This document shows positions 7,829 through 15,929 of a DNA stretch of 64,000 nt, piece after piece. The notes under the pieces are model-generated. The model was not told the DNA's origin, did no database searches, and saw nothing but the letters and a program-made list of their open reading frames with translations. The DNA lies in NCBI RefSeq assembly GCF_000473325.1, contig NZ_KI421513.1, positions 363,217-427,216 of the forward strand. The letters are read 5' to 3'. Source of the stretch: Leisingera caerulea DSM 24564. Lineage in GTDB: Bacteria; Pseudomonadota; Alphaproteobacteria; Rhodobacterales; Rhodobacteraceae. How positions within the stretch are numbered: position 1 is the first letter of the stretch; the number at the start of each line of letters is the position of its first letter. Made by a program: the position numbers and the translations under genes.

Positions 7829-8928
7829 AGATCACCCGGATTTCCCTGTGGCACGTGCCGCTGACCAGCCACACCGCCTATCACATGGCCGAGGGCAAGA
7901 CCTGCAGCACGGTTGAAAGCGTTGTGCTGGCGCTGGACACCGATGCCGGGCTCACCGGCTGGGGCGAGGTCTGCCCGATCCCGCATTATCTGCCCGCCTA
8001 TGCCCGCGGCGTGGCGCCTGCGGTCGAGGAGATGGCGCCCATGCTGCTGGGGGCCGATCCAGTGGGGCCGGAGGCGGTGATGGCCAAGCTCGACCACTGG
8101 CTGCAAGGGCACGCTTATGCCAAGTCCGCCATCGACATCGCCTTGTGGGACCTGACCGCACAGGCGGCGAACCTGCCGCTGCATGCATTGTTGGGCGGCC
8201 AGAGGCAGGCGGATATGCCGCTTTACCACTCGATCACCTGCGTCGCGCCGGAGGAGATGGCGCGCATTGCCCGTGACGCGCAGGAGACTGGCATCACCCA
8301 GTTTCAGGTAAAACTGGGTGCGGACCGCGACTGGCAGGCCGATGTTGCGCGGCTGCGGATGGTGCGGGGGGCGGTCGGGGACGGTCCGCTGGTCTATGGC
8401 GACTGGAACTGCGGTGCGACTTCGCTGGATGCCTCGCGCGTGGGCCGGGCCGTGGCGGATCTGGACATCATGCTGGAACAGCCCTGCGCCACCATCGCGG
8501 AGTGCGCCCGGGTGCGGGCGGCCTGCGGGCTGCCGATGAAACTGGATGAGAACGCGCATGACACGGCATCGCTGCTGGCGGGCCATGCGGCGGGCGTGAT
8601 GGACGCGGTGGCCATCAAACTGTCGAAATTCGGCGGCTTGTCGGCCTCACGCCGGGCGCGCGATTTGTGCCTGCATCTGGGGGCCAGGATGTGCATCGAA
8701 GACACTTGGGGCTCTGACATCACAACCGCGGCGCTGCTGCATCTGGGCGCATCAACCGACCCGCTGCGCGTGCTCAATGTTTGCGATCTCGCCCATTACG
8801 TCAGCCCGAGGCTGGCGCCGGGTGGACCGGACAGAAAAAACGGCCGTATCGCGCCGCCCGAAGGCCCGGGGCTTGGCGTCCGGCCTGACCGGGAGGCCCT
8901 GGGGGCTCCCGCATCTGTGATCGTGTGA
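7825..8928 (+). CDS. Mandelate racemase/muconate lactonizing enzyme family protein, betaine 2-epimerase-like
   Basis: A 367-residue enolase-superfamily protein. Lys163 (FQVKLG) and Lys265 (AIKLSKFGG) sit where the two acid/base lysines of the MLE subgroup lie. Metal ligands Asp193 (YGDWN), Glu218 or Glu219 (LEQP) and Asp241 (KLDENA) are present. Length and lysine spacing match 4-hydroxyproline betaine 2-epimerase (HpbD) and related proline-betaine racemases. In that pathway the epimerase feeds Rieske and flavin demethylases, and both types are encoded a few kilobases upstream here. The start overlaps dddQ by 4 bases. The substrate is inferred; dipeptide epimerase or sugar dehydratase activity is less likely. 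Confidence 0.8.
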   Translation: MKITRISLWHVPLTSHTAYHMAEGKTCSTVESVVLALDTDAGLTGWGEVCPIPHYLPAYARGVAPAVEEMAPMLLGADPVGPEAVMAKLDHWLQGHAYAKSAIDIALWDLTAQAANLPLHALLGGQRQADMPLYHSITCVAPEEMARIARDAQETGITQFQVKLGADRDWQADVARLRMVRGAVGDGPLVYGDWNCGATSLDASRVGRAVADLDIMLEQPCATIAECARVRAACGLPMKLDENAHDTASLLAGHAAGVMDAVAIKLSKFGGLSASRRARDLCLHLGARMCIEDTWGSDITTAALLHLGASTDPLRVLNVCDLAHYVSPRLAPGGPDRKNGRIAPPEGPGLGVRPDREALGAPASVIV

Positions 8929-8992
8929 TTTTTGACTTTCTGGTCAAAGCACTCCCTACAATGGGCAACCCGCCCGCAACAGGACAAGTGAC

Positions 8993-10267
8993 ATGGAAAA
9001 GATCCTCACCCAAGCTGAATGGATTGAACGCGCCCGCGCGGTGCTGCCTGCGGGCGGCTTTGGCAACTTTGATCCCGGTATTGTCATCCGCGAGGGCAAG
9101 GGCTCGCGCGTGTGGGACGAAGACGGCAAGGAATATATTGATTACCTGATCGGCTCCGGCCCGATGATGCTGGGCCACGGCCATCCTGAGGTGATGGAGG
9201 CGGTGCTGGAGCAACTGCCCAAGGGCATGACCTTCTTTGCCAGCAACGCCCGCGGGATTGAGCTGGCCGAGGAGATCTGCCGCGCTGTACCGTGCGGCGA
9301 GCAGCTGCGATATGTCTCTACCGGTGGCGAAGCGGACATGTATGCGATCCGGCTGGCGCGGGCGTTCACCGGCCGCACTAAGATCGTGAAGTTCGAGGGC
9401 GGCTATCACGGCATGTCGGCGGAGGCGCAGATGAGCCTGGCGCCCGCCAAGCGGGTTAACTTCCCGCAGGCGGTGCCGGACAGCGCAGGCATTCCGCCGT
9501 CGGTGGCGGCCGAGGTGCTGGTCGCGCCGTTCAACGACTTTGAGTACATCAAGCAGCTGATGGCAGAGCATGGGAATGAAATCGCAGCCATCATTGCCGA
9601 GCCGCTGCAGCGCATCGTGCCGCCGCTGCCGGGCTTCCTTGAGCTGTTGCGTGAACAGACGCAGAAACATGGCAGCCTGCTGATCTTTGACGAGGTGGTG
9701 ACGGGCTTCCGTTTTTCCTATGGCGGCGCGCAGGAGCTGTATGGCGTGACCCCGGACCTGGCGACCCTGGGCAAGGTTATCGGCGGCGGCTTCCCTCTGG
9801 CGGCCATCGCGGGGCGCGCCGACGTCATGCGGCATTTCGACAAGGCACAGGTCGGGGCTGAGGGCTGGCTGATGCAGCTGGGCACGCTGTCAGGCAACCC
9901 GGTGGCCGCCGTCGCGGGCCTCAAAACAATGGAGGTGCTGCGCCGCGAGGGCGCTTATGACCAGCTCAACAGCACCGGCAAGCGGCTGATGCAGGCGACC
10001 AGTGCAGCACTGGAAGAAGCCGGAGTGCCGTTCCAGATCGTCGGCGAGCCGGCGCTGTTCGAAGTCGTGTTCACCGGCGCCAAGGTGCGGGACTACCGGG
10101 ACACCCAGGCGGGCGATGCGGACCGCACCAGACGTTATAATGCGGTGCTGCGCGAGGAAGGCATCTTCAAATCGCCGGGCAAAACCTACCCGAGCCTGGC
10201 GCTGACGGAAGAGGACCTGCAGCAGACCGAGGCGGCAATCCGCAAGGCTGCGATGGCGCTGGACTGA
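8993..10267 (+). CDS. Class III PLP-dependent aminotransferase, glutamate-1-semialdehyde aminomutase-like
   Basis: A 424-residue fold-type I aminotransferase. The PLP site is readable as STGGEADMYAIRLARAFTGR, FDEVVTGFRF (Asp contacting the pyridine nitrogen) and LGKVIGGGFPLAAIAG, where the Lys forms the Schiff base. Family members include glutamate-1-semialdehyde 2,1-aminomutase and various omega-aminotransferases. A catabolic location makes an amine transaminase more likely than the haem-pathway enzyme. It lies 64 bases after the racemase-like gene on the same strand and may be the last gene of the dddQ transcript. The substrate is not readable. Confidence 0.85.
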   Translation: MEKILTQAEWIERARAVLPAGGFGNFDPGIVIREGKGSRVWDEDGKEYIDYLIGSGPMMLGHGHPEVMEAVLEQLPKGMTFFASNARGIELAEEICRAVPCGEQLRYVSTGGEADMYAIRLARAFTGRTKIVKFEGGYHGMSAEAQMSLAPAKRVNFPQAVPDSAGIPPSVAAEVLVAPFNDFEYIKQLMAEHGNEIAAIIAEPLQRIVPPLPGFLELLREQTQKHGSLLIFDEVVTGFRFSYGGAQELYGVTPDLATLGKVIGGGFPLAAIAGRADVMRHFDKAQVGAEGWLMQLGTLSGNPVAAVAGLKTMEVLRREGAYDQLNSTGKRLMQATSAALEEAGVPFQIVGEPALFEVVFTGAKVRDYRDTQAGDADRTRRYNAVLREEGIFKSPGKTYPSLALTEEDLQQTEAAIRKAAMALD

Positions 10268-10357
10268 ATCACGCGCTGTTGCACGTGAATCGGGCTTTGG
10301 GCCGGACATGACGGTCACGTTCTGATCCTGCCCATCAAAGACCCTGGAAACGAAAAG

Positions 10358-10376
10358 GCGGGCCAATGGCCCGCCC
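10358..10376 (-). terminator. Rho-independent terminator of ridA
   Basis: Perfect 8-base arms GGCGGGCC and GGCCCGCC with a 3-base loop. Read on the minus strand the hairpin is followed by TTTTCGTTT. It lies 21 bases past the RidA stop and between convergent genes. Confidence 0.75.
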
Positions 10377-10397
10377 CGCTTTGCCCCCTTGCAGGGC

Positions 10398-10748
10398 TCA
10401 GGCCTTGGCAGCGGTGACGATGAATTCGACCAGCAGATCCTCGCGCGCCAGCTTGGCCTCGCCGCAGGCGCGTGCCGGGGCGTGGCCTTCGGGCACCCAA
10501 GCGTCCCAGACCGCGTTCATCTCGGCAAAGTCTTTCATGTCGGCAAGCCAGATCACTGTTTGCAGGATGCGGGTCTTACCGCTGCCCGCCTCGGCCAGCA
10601 GCGCGTCGATTTTTGCGAGGCAGTCCTTGGTCTGCTGTTCAACACTTGCACCGGCGGTGCCGACCTGGCCGGCCAGGTAGATGGTATCGCCGTGGGTGAC
10701 GATCTGGCTCATGCGCTGGCCGGTGTGGCTGCGGGTAATCTCGGACAT
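10398..10748 (-). CDS. RidA family protein (YjgF/YER057c/UK114)
   Basis: A 116-residue protein of typical RidA length. It begins MSEITRSHTGQRMSQIVTHG and contains the family features TIYLAGQVG, a QTKDCLAKIDALLAEAGS helix and VEFIVTAAKA at the C-terminus. Archetypal RidA trimers hydrolyse reactive enamine/imine intermediates made by PLP enzymes and amine oxidases. The conserved active-site Arg of canonical RidA (usually in an EVDA..A/R..C.. context) is not obvious, because the C-terminal motif here is VEFIVTAA. It may therefore belong to a Rid1-7 subgroup of unproved activity. It is convergent with the aminotransferase gene and ends in its own terminator. Confidence 0.85.
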   Translation of the reverse strand: MSEITRSHTGQRMSQIVTHGDTIYLAGQVGTAGASVEQQTKDCLAKIDALLAEAGSGKTRILQTVIWLADMKDFAEMNAVWDAWVPEGHAPARACGEAKLAREDLLVEFIVTAAKA

Positions 10749-10835
10749 TGGTGCCTCGCTCTTGAAAAGTCAGATAAATTCTCGGCCCTGCTTAGCGCCG
10801 CCCGGGCTGGGCAGCAAGGACGCGGCTGAGGCCGG

Positions 10836-11180
10836 TCACTGGGACAGCAGCCAGTCCCCGCCGGAGGGGCAGAACTTGCGGCGCACCTGTTTGGCGTCCT
10901 CGCTGTCCTTGAGAAAGGCCTGATGCTGCAGCAAAAGGCAGTCGCCCTCCTTGCCGGCCACGCGAACCACTCCTTGCGCGCCGCTGTCCGGGTTGTTCCA
11001 CCGCGCCCTCTGGCCGCTGCCGCCCTCAGCCAGCAGCGCCTGCTCAGCCCGGCGCATGAGGTTGGTGTCCTGCGGCGTCAGCCCGGACTTGGCCAGAATA
11101 CGGCTGAGCGGGTTGGCCGCGGCGGGGGCCGCAACAAGCGCTGCAACCATGGCGGCGGTGAAAATTCCTGAAATTCGCAT
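10836..11180 (-). CDS. Small secreted protein of unknown function
   Basis: A 114-residue protein with a clear Sec signal peptide: MRISGIFTAAMVAALVAAPAAANP, positive N-terminus, hydrophobic core and an AAA/N-type cleavage site near residue 22. The mature part is about 90 residues, predicted mostly polar, with two cysteines near residues 80 and 104 that could form a disulfide. The GSGQRARWNNPDSGAQGVV segment resembles the beta-rich part of small outer-membrane surface-antigen-like proteins, but I do not recognise the family firmly. It stands alone on the minus strand between RidA and the RpiR regulator. Confidence 0.65.
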   Translation of the reverse strand: MRISGIFTAAMVAALVAAPAAANPLSRILAKSGLTPQDTNLMRRAEQALLAEGGSGQRARWNNPDSGAQGVVRVAGKEGDCLLLQHQAFLKDSEDAKQVRRKFCPSGGDWLLSQ

Positions 11181-11275
11181 GTGAACACTCCTGCCTGAAA
11201 CGAACCGGCCCGGCGCCCAGTAAGGCGCAAGCCGCCGTCAAAGTCTATGGGCAGACCGGTTCAGGCCGGGCCGGA

Positions 11276-12148
11276 TCAGGAAAACTTGCGAAACAGCCGG
11301 GTCATATCGAACAGCTCATCCAGGCGGTCGTAGCGGTCCTTGGTCTTGTCCCAGCTTTCCTCCTGGGTGGCGGCGATCATCGCCTCCAGCAGCATCATGG
11401 TGGCGATGTTGGAGTCCCAGGCGGAGGGAATTTCGACCCAGCAGTTGAAGGTGTGTTCGGCGACCGAGGCAATGGGGCTCGCCCATTGGTCGGTGATCAG
11501 GACGATCTTCACCCCGCGCTCAGAGGCCAGTTCCGCCAGCCGCTGCAGGTTGGTTTCATAGCGGCGCACATCGAACATCAGGAGCGTGTCGCCCTCCACC
11601 ATGTCCAGAACGTAATGCGGCCAGGTGGCGGAGGAGGACGTCATATGGGTGACCCGCTGCCGGATCGCCTGAAAGTGGGTAAAGGCGTAATCCGCCAGCG
11701 CCCGGGTGATGCGGCCGCCGACCACGTAAAGCCGCCCCTCGGTGTTGGCAAGCTGATGCACGGCGGCGTCGAACTGGGCTGAGTCGATGTTGGAAAAGGT
11801 CTGCTGCAGGTTGTCGGTGACGGCCTGAGAAAATCTGTTCAGCAGGTGCCCCTCGGGTGCCTCGGACGCCCAGTTGTCGCGCCGTTTGGTGGGGCCGGAG
11901 ACCTTGGCCTCCAGCTCTTTCAGCAGCGCCTGATGGAACTGCGGATAGCCCTTGAAGCCCAATTTCTGCACCATCCGGGCCACCGTCGGCGTGGACACCT
12001 CGGCATTGGCGGCCACGATGGTTATCGACGCCAAACCCGCCGCAGGATAGTTCTCCAGCAGCAAATTCGCGAACTTGCGCTCGGATTGGGTGAGCGAGGA
12101 ATAATTCTCGCGGATCAGCTCGCGAACGGTGGCTGGCGGTTTGGACAA
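11276..12148 (-). CDS. MurR/RpiR family transcriptional regulator
   Basis: A 290-residue regulator starting at a TTG at 12148 preceded by an AGGGA ribosome-binding site. The frame is open to 12457, but a 393-residue version would be too long and run into the divergent gene. The N-terminal HTH (LIRENYSSLTQSERKFANLLLENY ... STPTVARMVQKLGFKGYPQF) is followed by a SIS domain (LYVVGGRITRALADYAF; MVEGDTLLMFDVRRYETN; IVLITDQWASP). It diverges from the N-formylglutamate amidohydrolase/TRAP operon and is the obvious candidate regulator. The effector is likely an intermediate of the imported substrate. Confidence 0.82.
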   Translation of the reverse strand: MSKPPATVRELIRENYSSLTQSERKFANLLLENYPAAGLASITIVAANAEVSTPTVARMVQKLGFKGYPQFHQALLKELEAKVSGPTKRRDNWASEAPEGHLLNRFSQAVTDNLQQTFSNIDSAQFDAAVHQLANTEGRLYVVGGRITRALADYAFTHFQAIRQRVTHMTSSSATWPHYVLDMVEGDTLLMFDVRRYETNLQRLAELASERGVKIVLITDQWASPIASVAEHTFNCWVEIPSAWDSNIATMMLLEAMIAATQEESWDKTKDRYDRLDELFDMTRLFRKFS

Positions 12149-12241
12149 CGGCGCTTCCCTGCGTTTGAACAGACACTTTCCTACCCGGATCCGGCCTGAA
12201 AAGAAAGTTTCAGGAATCTCTGTCCGAAACCGGTCATGAGA

Positions 12242-12281
12242 AGATATTGACACAAATATCTCTTCATGGAAACATTTTTCC
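12242..12281 (+). promoter_or_regulatory. Promoter and operator-like palindromes of the TRAP/GS operon
   Basis: A consensus TTGACA -35 box lies at 12247-12252, with a weak AACATT or AAACAT -10 around 12270-12276. Overlapping the -35 is an inverted repeat AGATATT (12242-12248) and AATATCT (12255-12261). A second one, GGAAA (12268-12272) and TTTCC (12277-12281), covers the -10. This is a typical position for repression by the divergent RpiR protein. Confidence 0.5.
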
Positions 12282-12301
12282 AAATCGCAGGGAGGCGGCA
12301 T

Positions 12302-13087
12302 ATGCGAGAGAGCGATTCTCACGCTTTGGGGGAAGCAGTGGAGGTGGTGAACCGCGAGGGCGCCAGCCCGGTGCTGCTGCTGTGCGAGCATGCCTCCAGC
12401 AATATTCCTGCCCGCTATAACGGGCTGGGGCTGCGCGGCGAGGACCGGCTGAGCCATGCGGCCTGGGATCCGGGTGCGCGGGCGGTGGCCCTGTATATGG
12501 CCAAAGTGCTGGATGCGCCACTGGTGGCGAGCACGGTGTCGCGGCTGGTTTACGACTGCAACCGCCCGCCCGAGGCTGCCAGCGCCATGCCGGAGAAATC
12601 CGAACTGGTCGCGGTGCCGGGCAATTTCGGGCTGAGTGACGCGGAGCGCCAGGAACGCGTGGACACGGTCTATGTGCCGTTCTGCAAGACCGTCACGGAA
12701 GTGATCGAGGCACGCAAGGCTGCTGGCCTAGAAACAGTCCTGGTCACCATGCACAGTTTCACTCCGGTCTATTTCGGCAAGCCGCGGGACGTCGAAATCG
12801 GCATCCTGCACGATGATGACAGCCGCTTGGCGGACGCGATGCTGGCAGCGGCCCCTGCCCTGCCGCACCGCCTGGTGGAACGCAATGAGCCCTATGGACC
12901 GGCAGACGGCGTCACCCATTCGCTTAAGTTGCACGGGCTGGCGCACGGGCTGGCCAATGTGATGATCGAAATCCGCAACGACCTGGTGGCGACGCCGGAT
13001 CAAGAAGAGGCCATGGCAGAAGAAATGCTGAAATTGCTGCGCCCTGCCCTGGCCGCGCTGACGGCTGAGGGAGGGCCTGATGCCTAG
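12302..13087 (+). CDS. N-formylglutamate amidohydrolase family protein
   Basis: The start at 12302 follows GGAGGCGGCAT, giving 261 residues. The family motif LLLCEHASSNIPARYNGLGL holds a likely zinc-binding Glu-His pair. LVTMHSFTPVYFGKPRDVEIGIL and the final MIEIRNDLV are also typical. HutG-type enzymes hydrolyse N-formyl-L-glutamate, but paralogues occur outside histidine operons, as here. It overlaps the TRAP small permease by 8 bases. In this operon, with a glutamine-synthetase-like ligase and two dehydrogenases, it could release glutamate from a glutamyl-amide product. That role is inferred. Confidence 0.8.
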   Translation: MRESDSHALGEAVEVVNREGASPVLLLCEHASSNIPARYNGLGLRGEDRLSHAAWDPGARAVALYMAKVLDAPLVASTVSRLVYDCNRPPEAASAMPEKSELVAVPGNFGLSDAERQERVDTVYVPFCKTVTEVIEARKAAGLETVLVTMHSFTPVYFGKPRDVEIGILHDDDSRLADAMLAAAPALPHRLVERNEPYGPADGVTHSLKLHGLAHGLANVMIEIRNDLVATPDQEEAMAEEMLKLLRPALAALTAEGGPDA

Positions 13088-13676
13088 AATAATCCGGGCC
13101 TATGTCCGCGGCATCGACGCGATGAACCGCTTCATCGGCCGCTTTGCCATGTATCTGATCTTTGCCCTGATCGGGGTGCTGCTGTGGTCGTCTGTTTCCA
13201 AGACCTTTTTCAACCCGTCGCACTGGACGCTGGAGACCGCGCAGTTTGTAATGGTCGCCTATTACGTGCTGGGCGGCCCCTATTCGATCCAGCTGGGATC
13301 GAACGTGCGGATGGACCTTTTCTACGGGGCCTGGTCCACGAAGACCAAGGCGATGGTCGATGCCTTCACGGTGCTGTTTCTAATCACCTACCTGGTCATT
13401 CTGATGTACGGCGCGCTGAGCTCCACCGCCTATTCCCTGGGCTATTTCGGGCTGGAGCCGCTGGAGTTCTTTTGGGACCTGCTGAAGACGCTGCTGAGCG
13501 AGGGCCCCGCCGCCGCCGGCGAGAAGATTGGCTATCTGGAGCGCAGCTCCACCGCCTGGCGGCCGTTCCTGTGGCCCGTCAAAACCATCCTGTGCTTCGG
13601 CGTCTTTCTGATGCTGCTGCAATGCCTTGCCGAACTGTTCCGGGATATCGGACGCCTGCGCGGAGTTGAAATCTGA
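13080..13676 (+). CDS. TRAP transporter small permease (DctQ-type)
   Basis: A 198-residue membrane protein with four hydrophobic segments: about 20-40 (AMYLIFALIGVLLWSSV), 52-75, 95-118 (VDAFTVLFLITYLVILMYGAL) and 160-185 (TILCFGVFLMLLQCLAELF). This is the DctQ arrangement of tripartite ATP-independent periplasmic transporters. It overlaps the preceding amidohydrolase gene and shares the TGATG junction with the large permease at 13676. A hydrophilic loop of about 40 residues between segments 3 and 4 (GLEPLEFFWDLLKTLLSEGP) is longer than in minimal DctQ proteins. Substrate specificity lies in the DctP component. Confidence 0.88.
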   Translation: MPRIIRAYVRGIDAMNRFIGRFAMYLIFALIGVLLWSSVSKTFFNPSHWTLETAQFVMVAYYVLGGPYSIQLGSNVRMDLFYGAWSTKTKAMVDAFTVLFLITYLVILMYGALSSTAYSLGYFGLEPLEFFWDLLKTLLSEGPAAAGEKIGYLERSSTAWRPFLWPVKTILCFGVFLMLLQCLAELFRDIGRLRGVEI

Positions 13677-15178
13677 TGTCCTACGAATGGATTGCGATCG
13701 TCATGTTTGCCGGCATGATGGTGATGCTGATGACCGGCCAGCGGGTGTTTGGCGCCATCGGCTTTGTCGGCGCGGTTGCGGGGATGCTCCTGTGGGGCAC
13801 CGGCGGGGTGGAGATCCCGTTCTCTGCCGCGATGAAGCTGATGAAATGGTATCCGCTGCTGACGCTGCCGATGTTCATCTTCATGGGTTACGTGCTGTCG
13901 GAATCGAAAATCGCCGACGACCTCTACCGGATGTTCCACGTGTGGATGGGGCCGGTGAAGGGCGGGCTGGCCATCGGCACCATCGGGCTGATGGTGCTGA
14001 TCTCGGCCATGAACGGTCTGTCGGTGGCGGGCATGGCCATTGGCGCGACCATCGCGCTGCCGGAACTGCTGCGCCGCGGCTATGACAAGATCCTGGTGAC
14101 CGGCACCATTCAGGCAGGCTCTTCGCTGGGCATCCTGGTGCCGCCTTCGGTGGTGCTGGTGCTCTATGCGATGATCGCACGCCAGCCGGTGGGGCAGCTG
14201 TGGCTGGCGGGTGTGATCCCTGGCCTGCTGATGGCCACGATGTTCATCATCTACATCTATGTCCGCGCCCGGATGCAGCCGCACCTTGGCCCCGCCATGC
14301 ATGACGAGGATCTGGCGGAATACGAGCAGGTGACAGACCACCCGCTGCGCCTGAACTACGTCGTTCTGGCCGCGCTGGTGCTGGTGCCGCTCTTGATCCT
14401 GACCGACGCAATGGAAGCCAAGCCTGCGCTTGGCGTGGCGCTGGCCTTGGGCGCGCTGTCCTTCCTGACCCGCAAGAACGCGCTGTTCTACAAAGACGTG
14501 TTCATGAAGGAGAAATACCGCCTTCTGTTCTCCGGTGTGCTGCCGCTGGCCATCTTTGCCGCGATGATGGTGCCCTTCGTGAACGGATGGACCTCTCTTG
14601 TGGAAAGCTCGGCCATCGGTGCCATGACCGCTTTCCTCGCCGCGGTGCTGAAGGGGCGGATGAACAAGGACGTGTTCGAAACCTCAGTGCGCTCCACCCT
14701 TGGCATCTCCTGCATGTTCATGTGGATCATCCTGGCCGCCCTGGCCTTTGGCGCGATCTTCGACGGGCTGGGTGCGGTCAAGGCGATTGAGGATCTGTTC
14801 ACCACCAAACTGGGCCTTTCCCCTTGGATGATCCTGATCCTGATGCAGCTGAGCTTTATCATCATGGGCACCTTCCTGGATGACACTGCGATGCTGGTGA
14901 TCGTGGCTCCGCTCTATGTGCCGCTGGTGGGGGCGCTTGGTTTTGACCTGATCTGGTACGGCGTGCTGTACACAATCACCACCCAGATCGCCTATATGAC
15001 GCCGCCGTTCGGCTACAACCTGTTCCTGATGCGCGCGATGGCGCCGCCGGAGATCGGACTGAAGGACATCTATGTCTCGATCATCCCCTTTGCCGCGGTG
15101 ATGGTGCTGGCGCTGGCCCTGATCATGATGTTCCCGCAAATCGCCCTGTGGCTGCCGGAGTATGTCTATGGACAATAA
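13676..15178 (+). CDS. TRAP transporter large permease (DctM-type)
   Basis: A 500-residue polytopic membrane protein with many hydrophobic helices and typical DctM signatures. These include LTLPMFIFMGYVLSESKIADDLY near the N-terminal third, GSSLGILVPPSVVLVLYAMI near 145, and LDDTAMLVIVAPLYVPLV and TPPFGYNLFLMRAM near the C-terminus. A cytoplasmic loop at about 205-225 (MQPHLGPAMHDEDLAEYEQV) separates two halves. It follows the small permease with overlapping stop and start codons and overlaps the DUF4336 gene at its end. Together with DctQ and DctP it forms a Na+-driven importer for an organic acid or amine-like solute. Confidence 0.9.
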   Translation: MSYEWIAIVMFAGMMVMLMTGQRVFGAIGFVGAVAGMLLWGTGGVEIPFSAAMKLMKWYPLLTLPMFIFMGYVLSESKIADDLYRMFHVWMGPVKGGLAIGTIGLMVLISAMNGLSVAGMAIGATIALPELLRRGYDKILVTGTIQAGSSLGILVPPSVVLVLYAMIARQPVGQLWLAGVIPGLLMATMFIIYIYVRARMQPHLGPAMHDEDLAEYEQVTDHPLRLNYVVLAALVLVPLLILTDAMEAKPALGVALALGALSFLTRKNALFYKDVFMKEKYRLLFSGVLPLAIFAAMMVPFVNGWTSLVESSAIGAMTAFLAAVLKGRMNKDVFETSVRSTLGISCMFMWIILAALAFGAIFDGLGAVKAIEDLFTTKLGLSPWMILILMQLSFIIMGTFLDDTAMLVIVAPLYVPLVGALGFDLIWYGVLYTITTQIAYMTPPFGYNLFLMRAMAPPEIGLKDIYVSIIPFAAVMVLALALIMMFPQIALWLPEYVYGQ

Positions 15179-15902
15179 GACCATGCTGCAGGCGCTGGGG
15201 CCGGATATCTGGATCGTGGATGGCCCAGCCATCCAGTTCTACAAGATCCCCTTCCAGACCCGGATGACCGTCATCCGCCTGGCGAACGGCGATCTGTTCC
15301 TGCACTCGCCGATCCGGTACAGCAAACAGCTGGCGGCGGAGCTGCAGGCGCTGGGGCGTATCCGCCACCTGGTGTCACCTAACTGGATTCACTATGCCTA
15401 TATCGCGGAGTGGGCCGCGGCCTGTCCGGAGGCCATCGCCTGGGCCTCGCCCAAGGTGCGCGAGCGGGCAATAAGCCAGGGTGTGCAGGTTCAGTTCGAC
15501 CGCGACCTGCAGGACAGCGCGCCGCAGGACTGGGCGGCGGAGCTGGACCAGCTGATTGTGCATGGCAGCAGGGCGCATACCGAGGTGGTCTTCTTCCATA
15601 AGCGTTCCAAGGTGCTGGTGCTGACCGACCTGATCGAGAACATGCCCAGCAAGACGCTGCCGCTCTGGGTGCGGCCGCTGGCCTGGGCCGCGGGCATCCT
15701 GGCCCCGAACGGGAAGATGCCCATCGACATCTGGTTTTCCTTCGCAGGCAACCGGGACAAGCTGCGCAAAGCGCTGGCCCGGATGCTGGAGTGGAAACCC
15801 GAAACCGTCGTGCTCGCGCATGGCGACATCCTTCGTGAGAATGCACCGCAACGGCTCCGCGAAGGGTTCAGAAACCTGGCGCCCTGCGGGCACGGGCATT
15901 GA
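15168..15902 (+). CDS. DUF4336 domain-containing protein (metallo-beta-lactamase-like fold)
   Basis: Start 15168 (MDNKTMLQAL) is chosen over 15162 because GGAG at 15157-15160 is then at normal distance; it overlaps the permease stop by 11 bases. The 244 residues carry DUF4336 hallmarks: IWIVDGPAIQFYKIPFQTRMTVIRL, RHLVSPNWIHYAYIAEW, VVFFHKRSKVLVLTDLIEN and a late ETVVLAHGDIL. The family resembles the metallo-beta-lactamase fold, but the usual HxHxDH motif is absent, so metal hydrolysis is uncertain. Its place between the TRAP permease and binding-protein genes suggests a role with the imported compound. No function is known. Confidence 0.75.
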   Translation: MDNKTMLQALGPDIWIVDGPAIQFYKIPFQTRMTVIRLANGDLFLHSPIRYSKQLAAELQALGRIRHLVSPNWIHYAYIAEWAAACPEAIAWASPKVRERAISQGVQVQFDRDLQDSAPQDWAAELDQLIVHGSRAHTEVVFFHKRSKVLVLTDLIENMPSKTLPLWVRPLAWAAGILAPNGKMPIDIWFSFAGNRDKLRKALARMLEWKPETVVLAHGDILRENAPQRLREGFRNLAPCGHGH

Positions 15903-15929
15903 TTTAAGTTCAACAGAGGAGAGGAAGAC

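Noticed and set aside
10398..10748. A dedicated detoxification role of RidA for the dddQ-region aminotransferase
   Set aside because: The genes are convergent with a terminator between them, so there is no evidence of co-expression.
12149..12457. N-terminal extension of the second RpiR regulator to 12457
   Set aside because: It would add 103 residues without homology-like features, cross the divergent promoter and enter the amidohydrolase gene. The TTG at 12148 has a ribosome-binding site.
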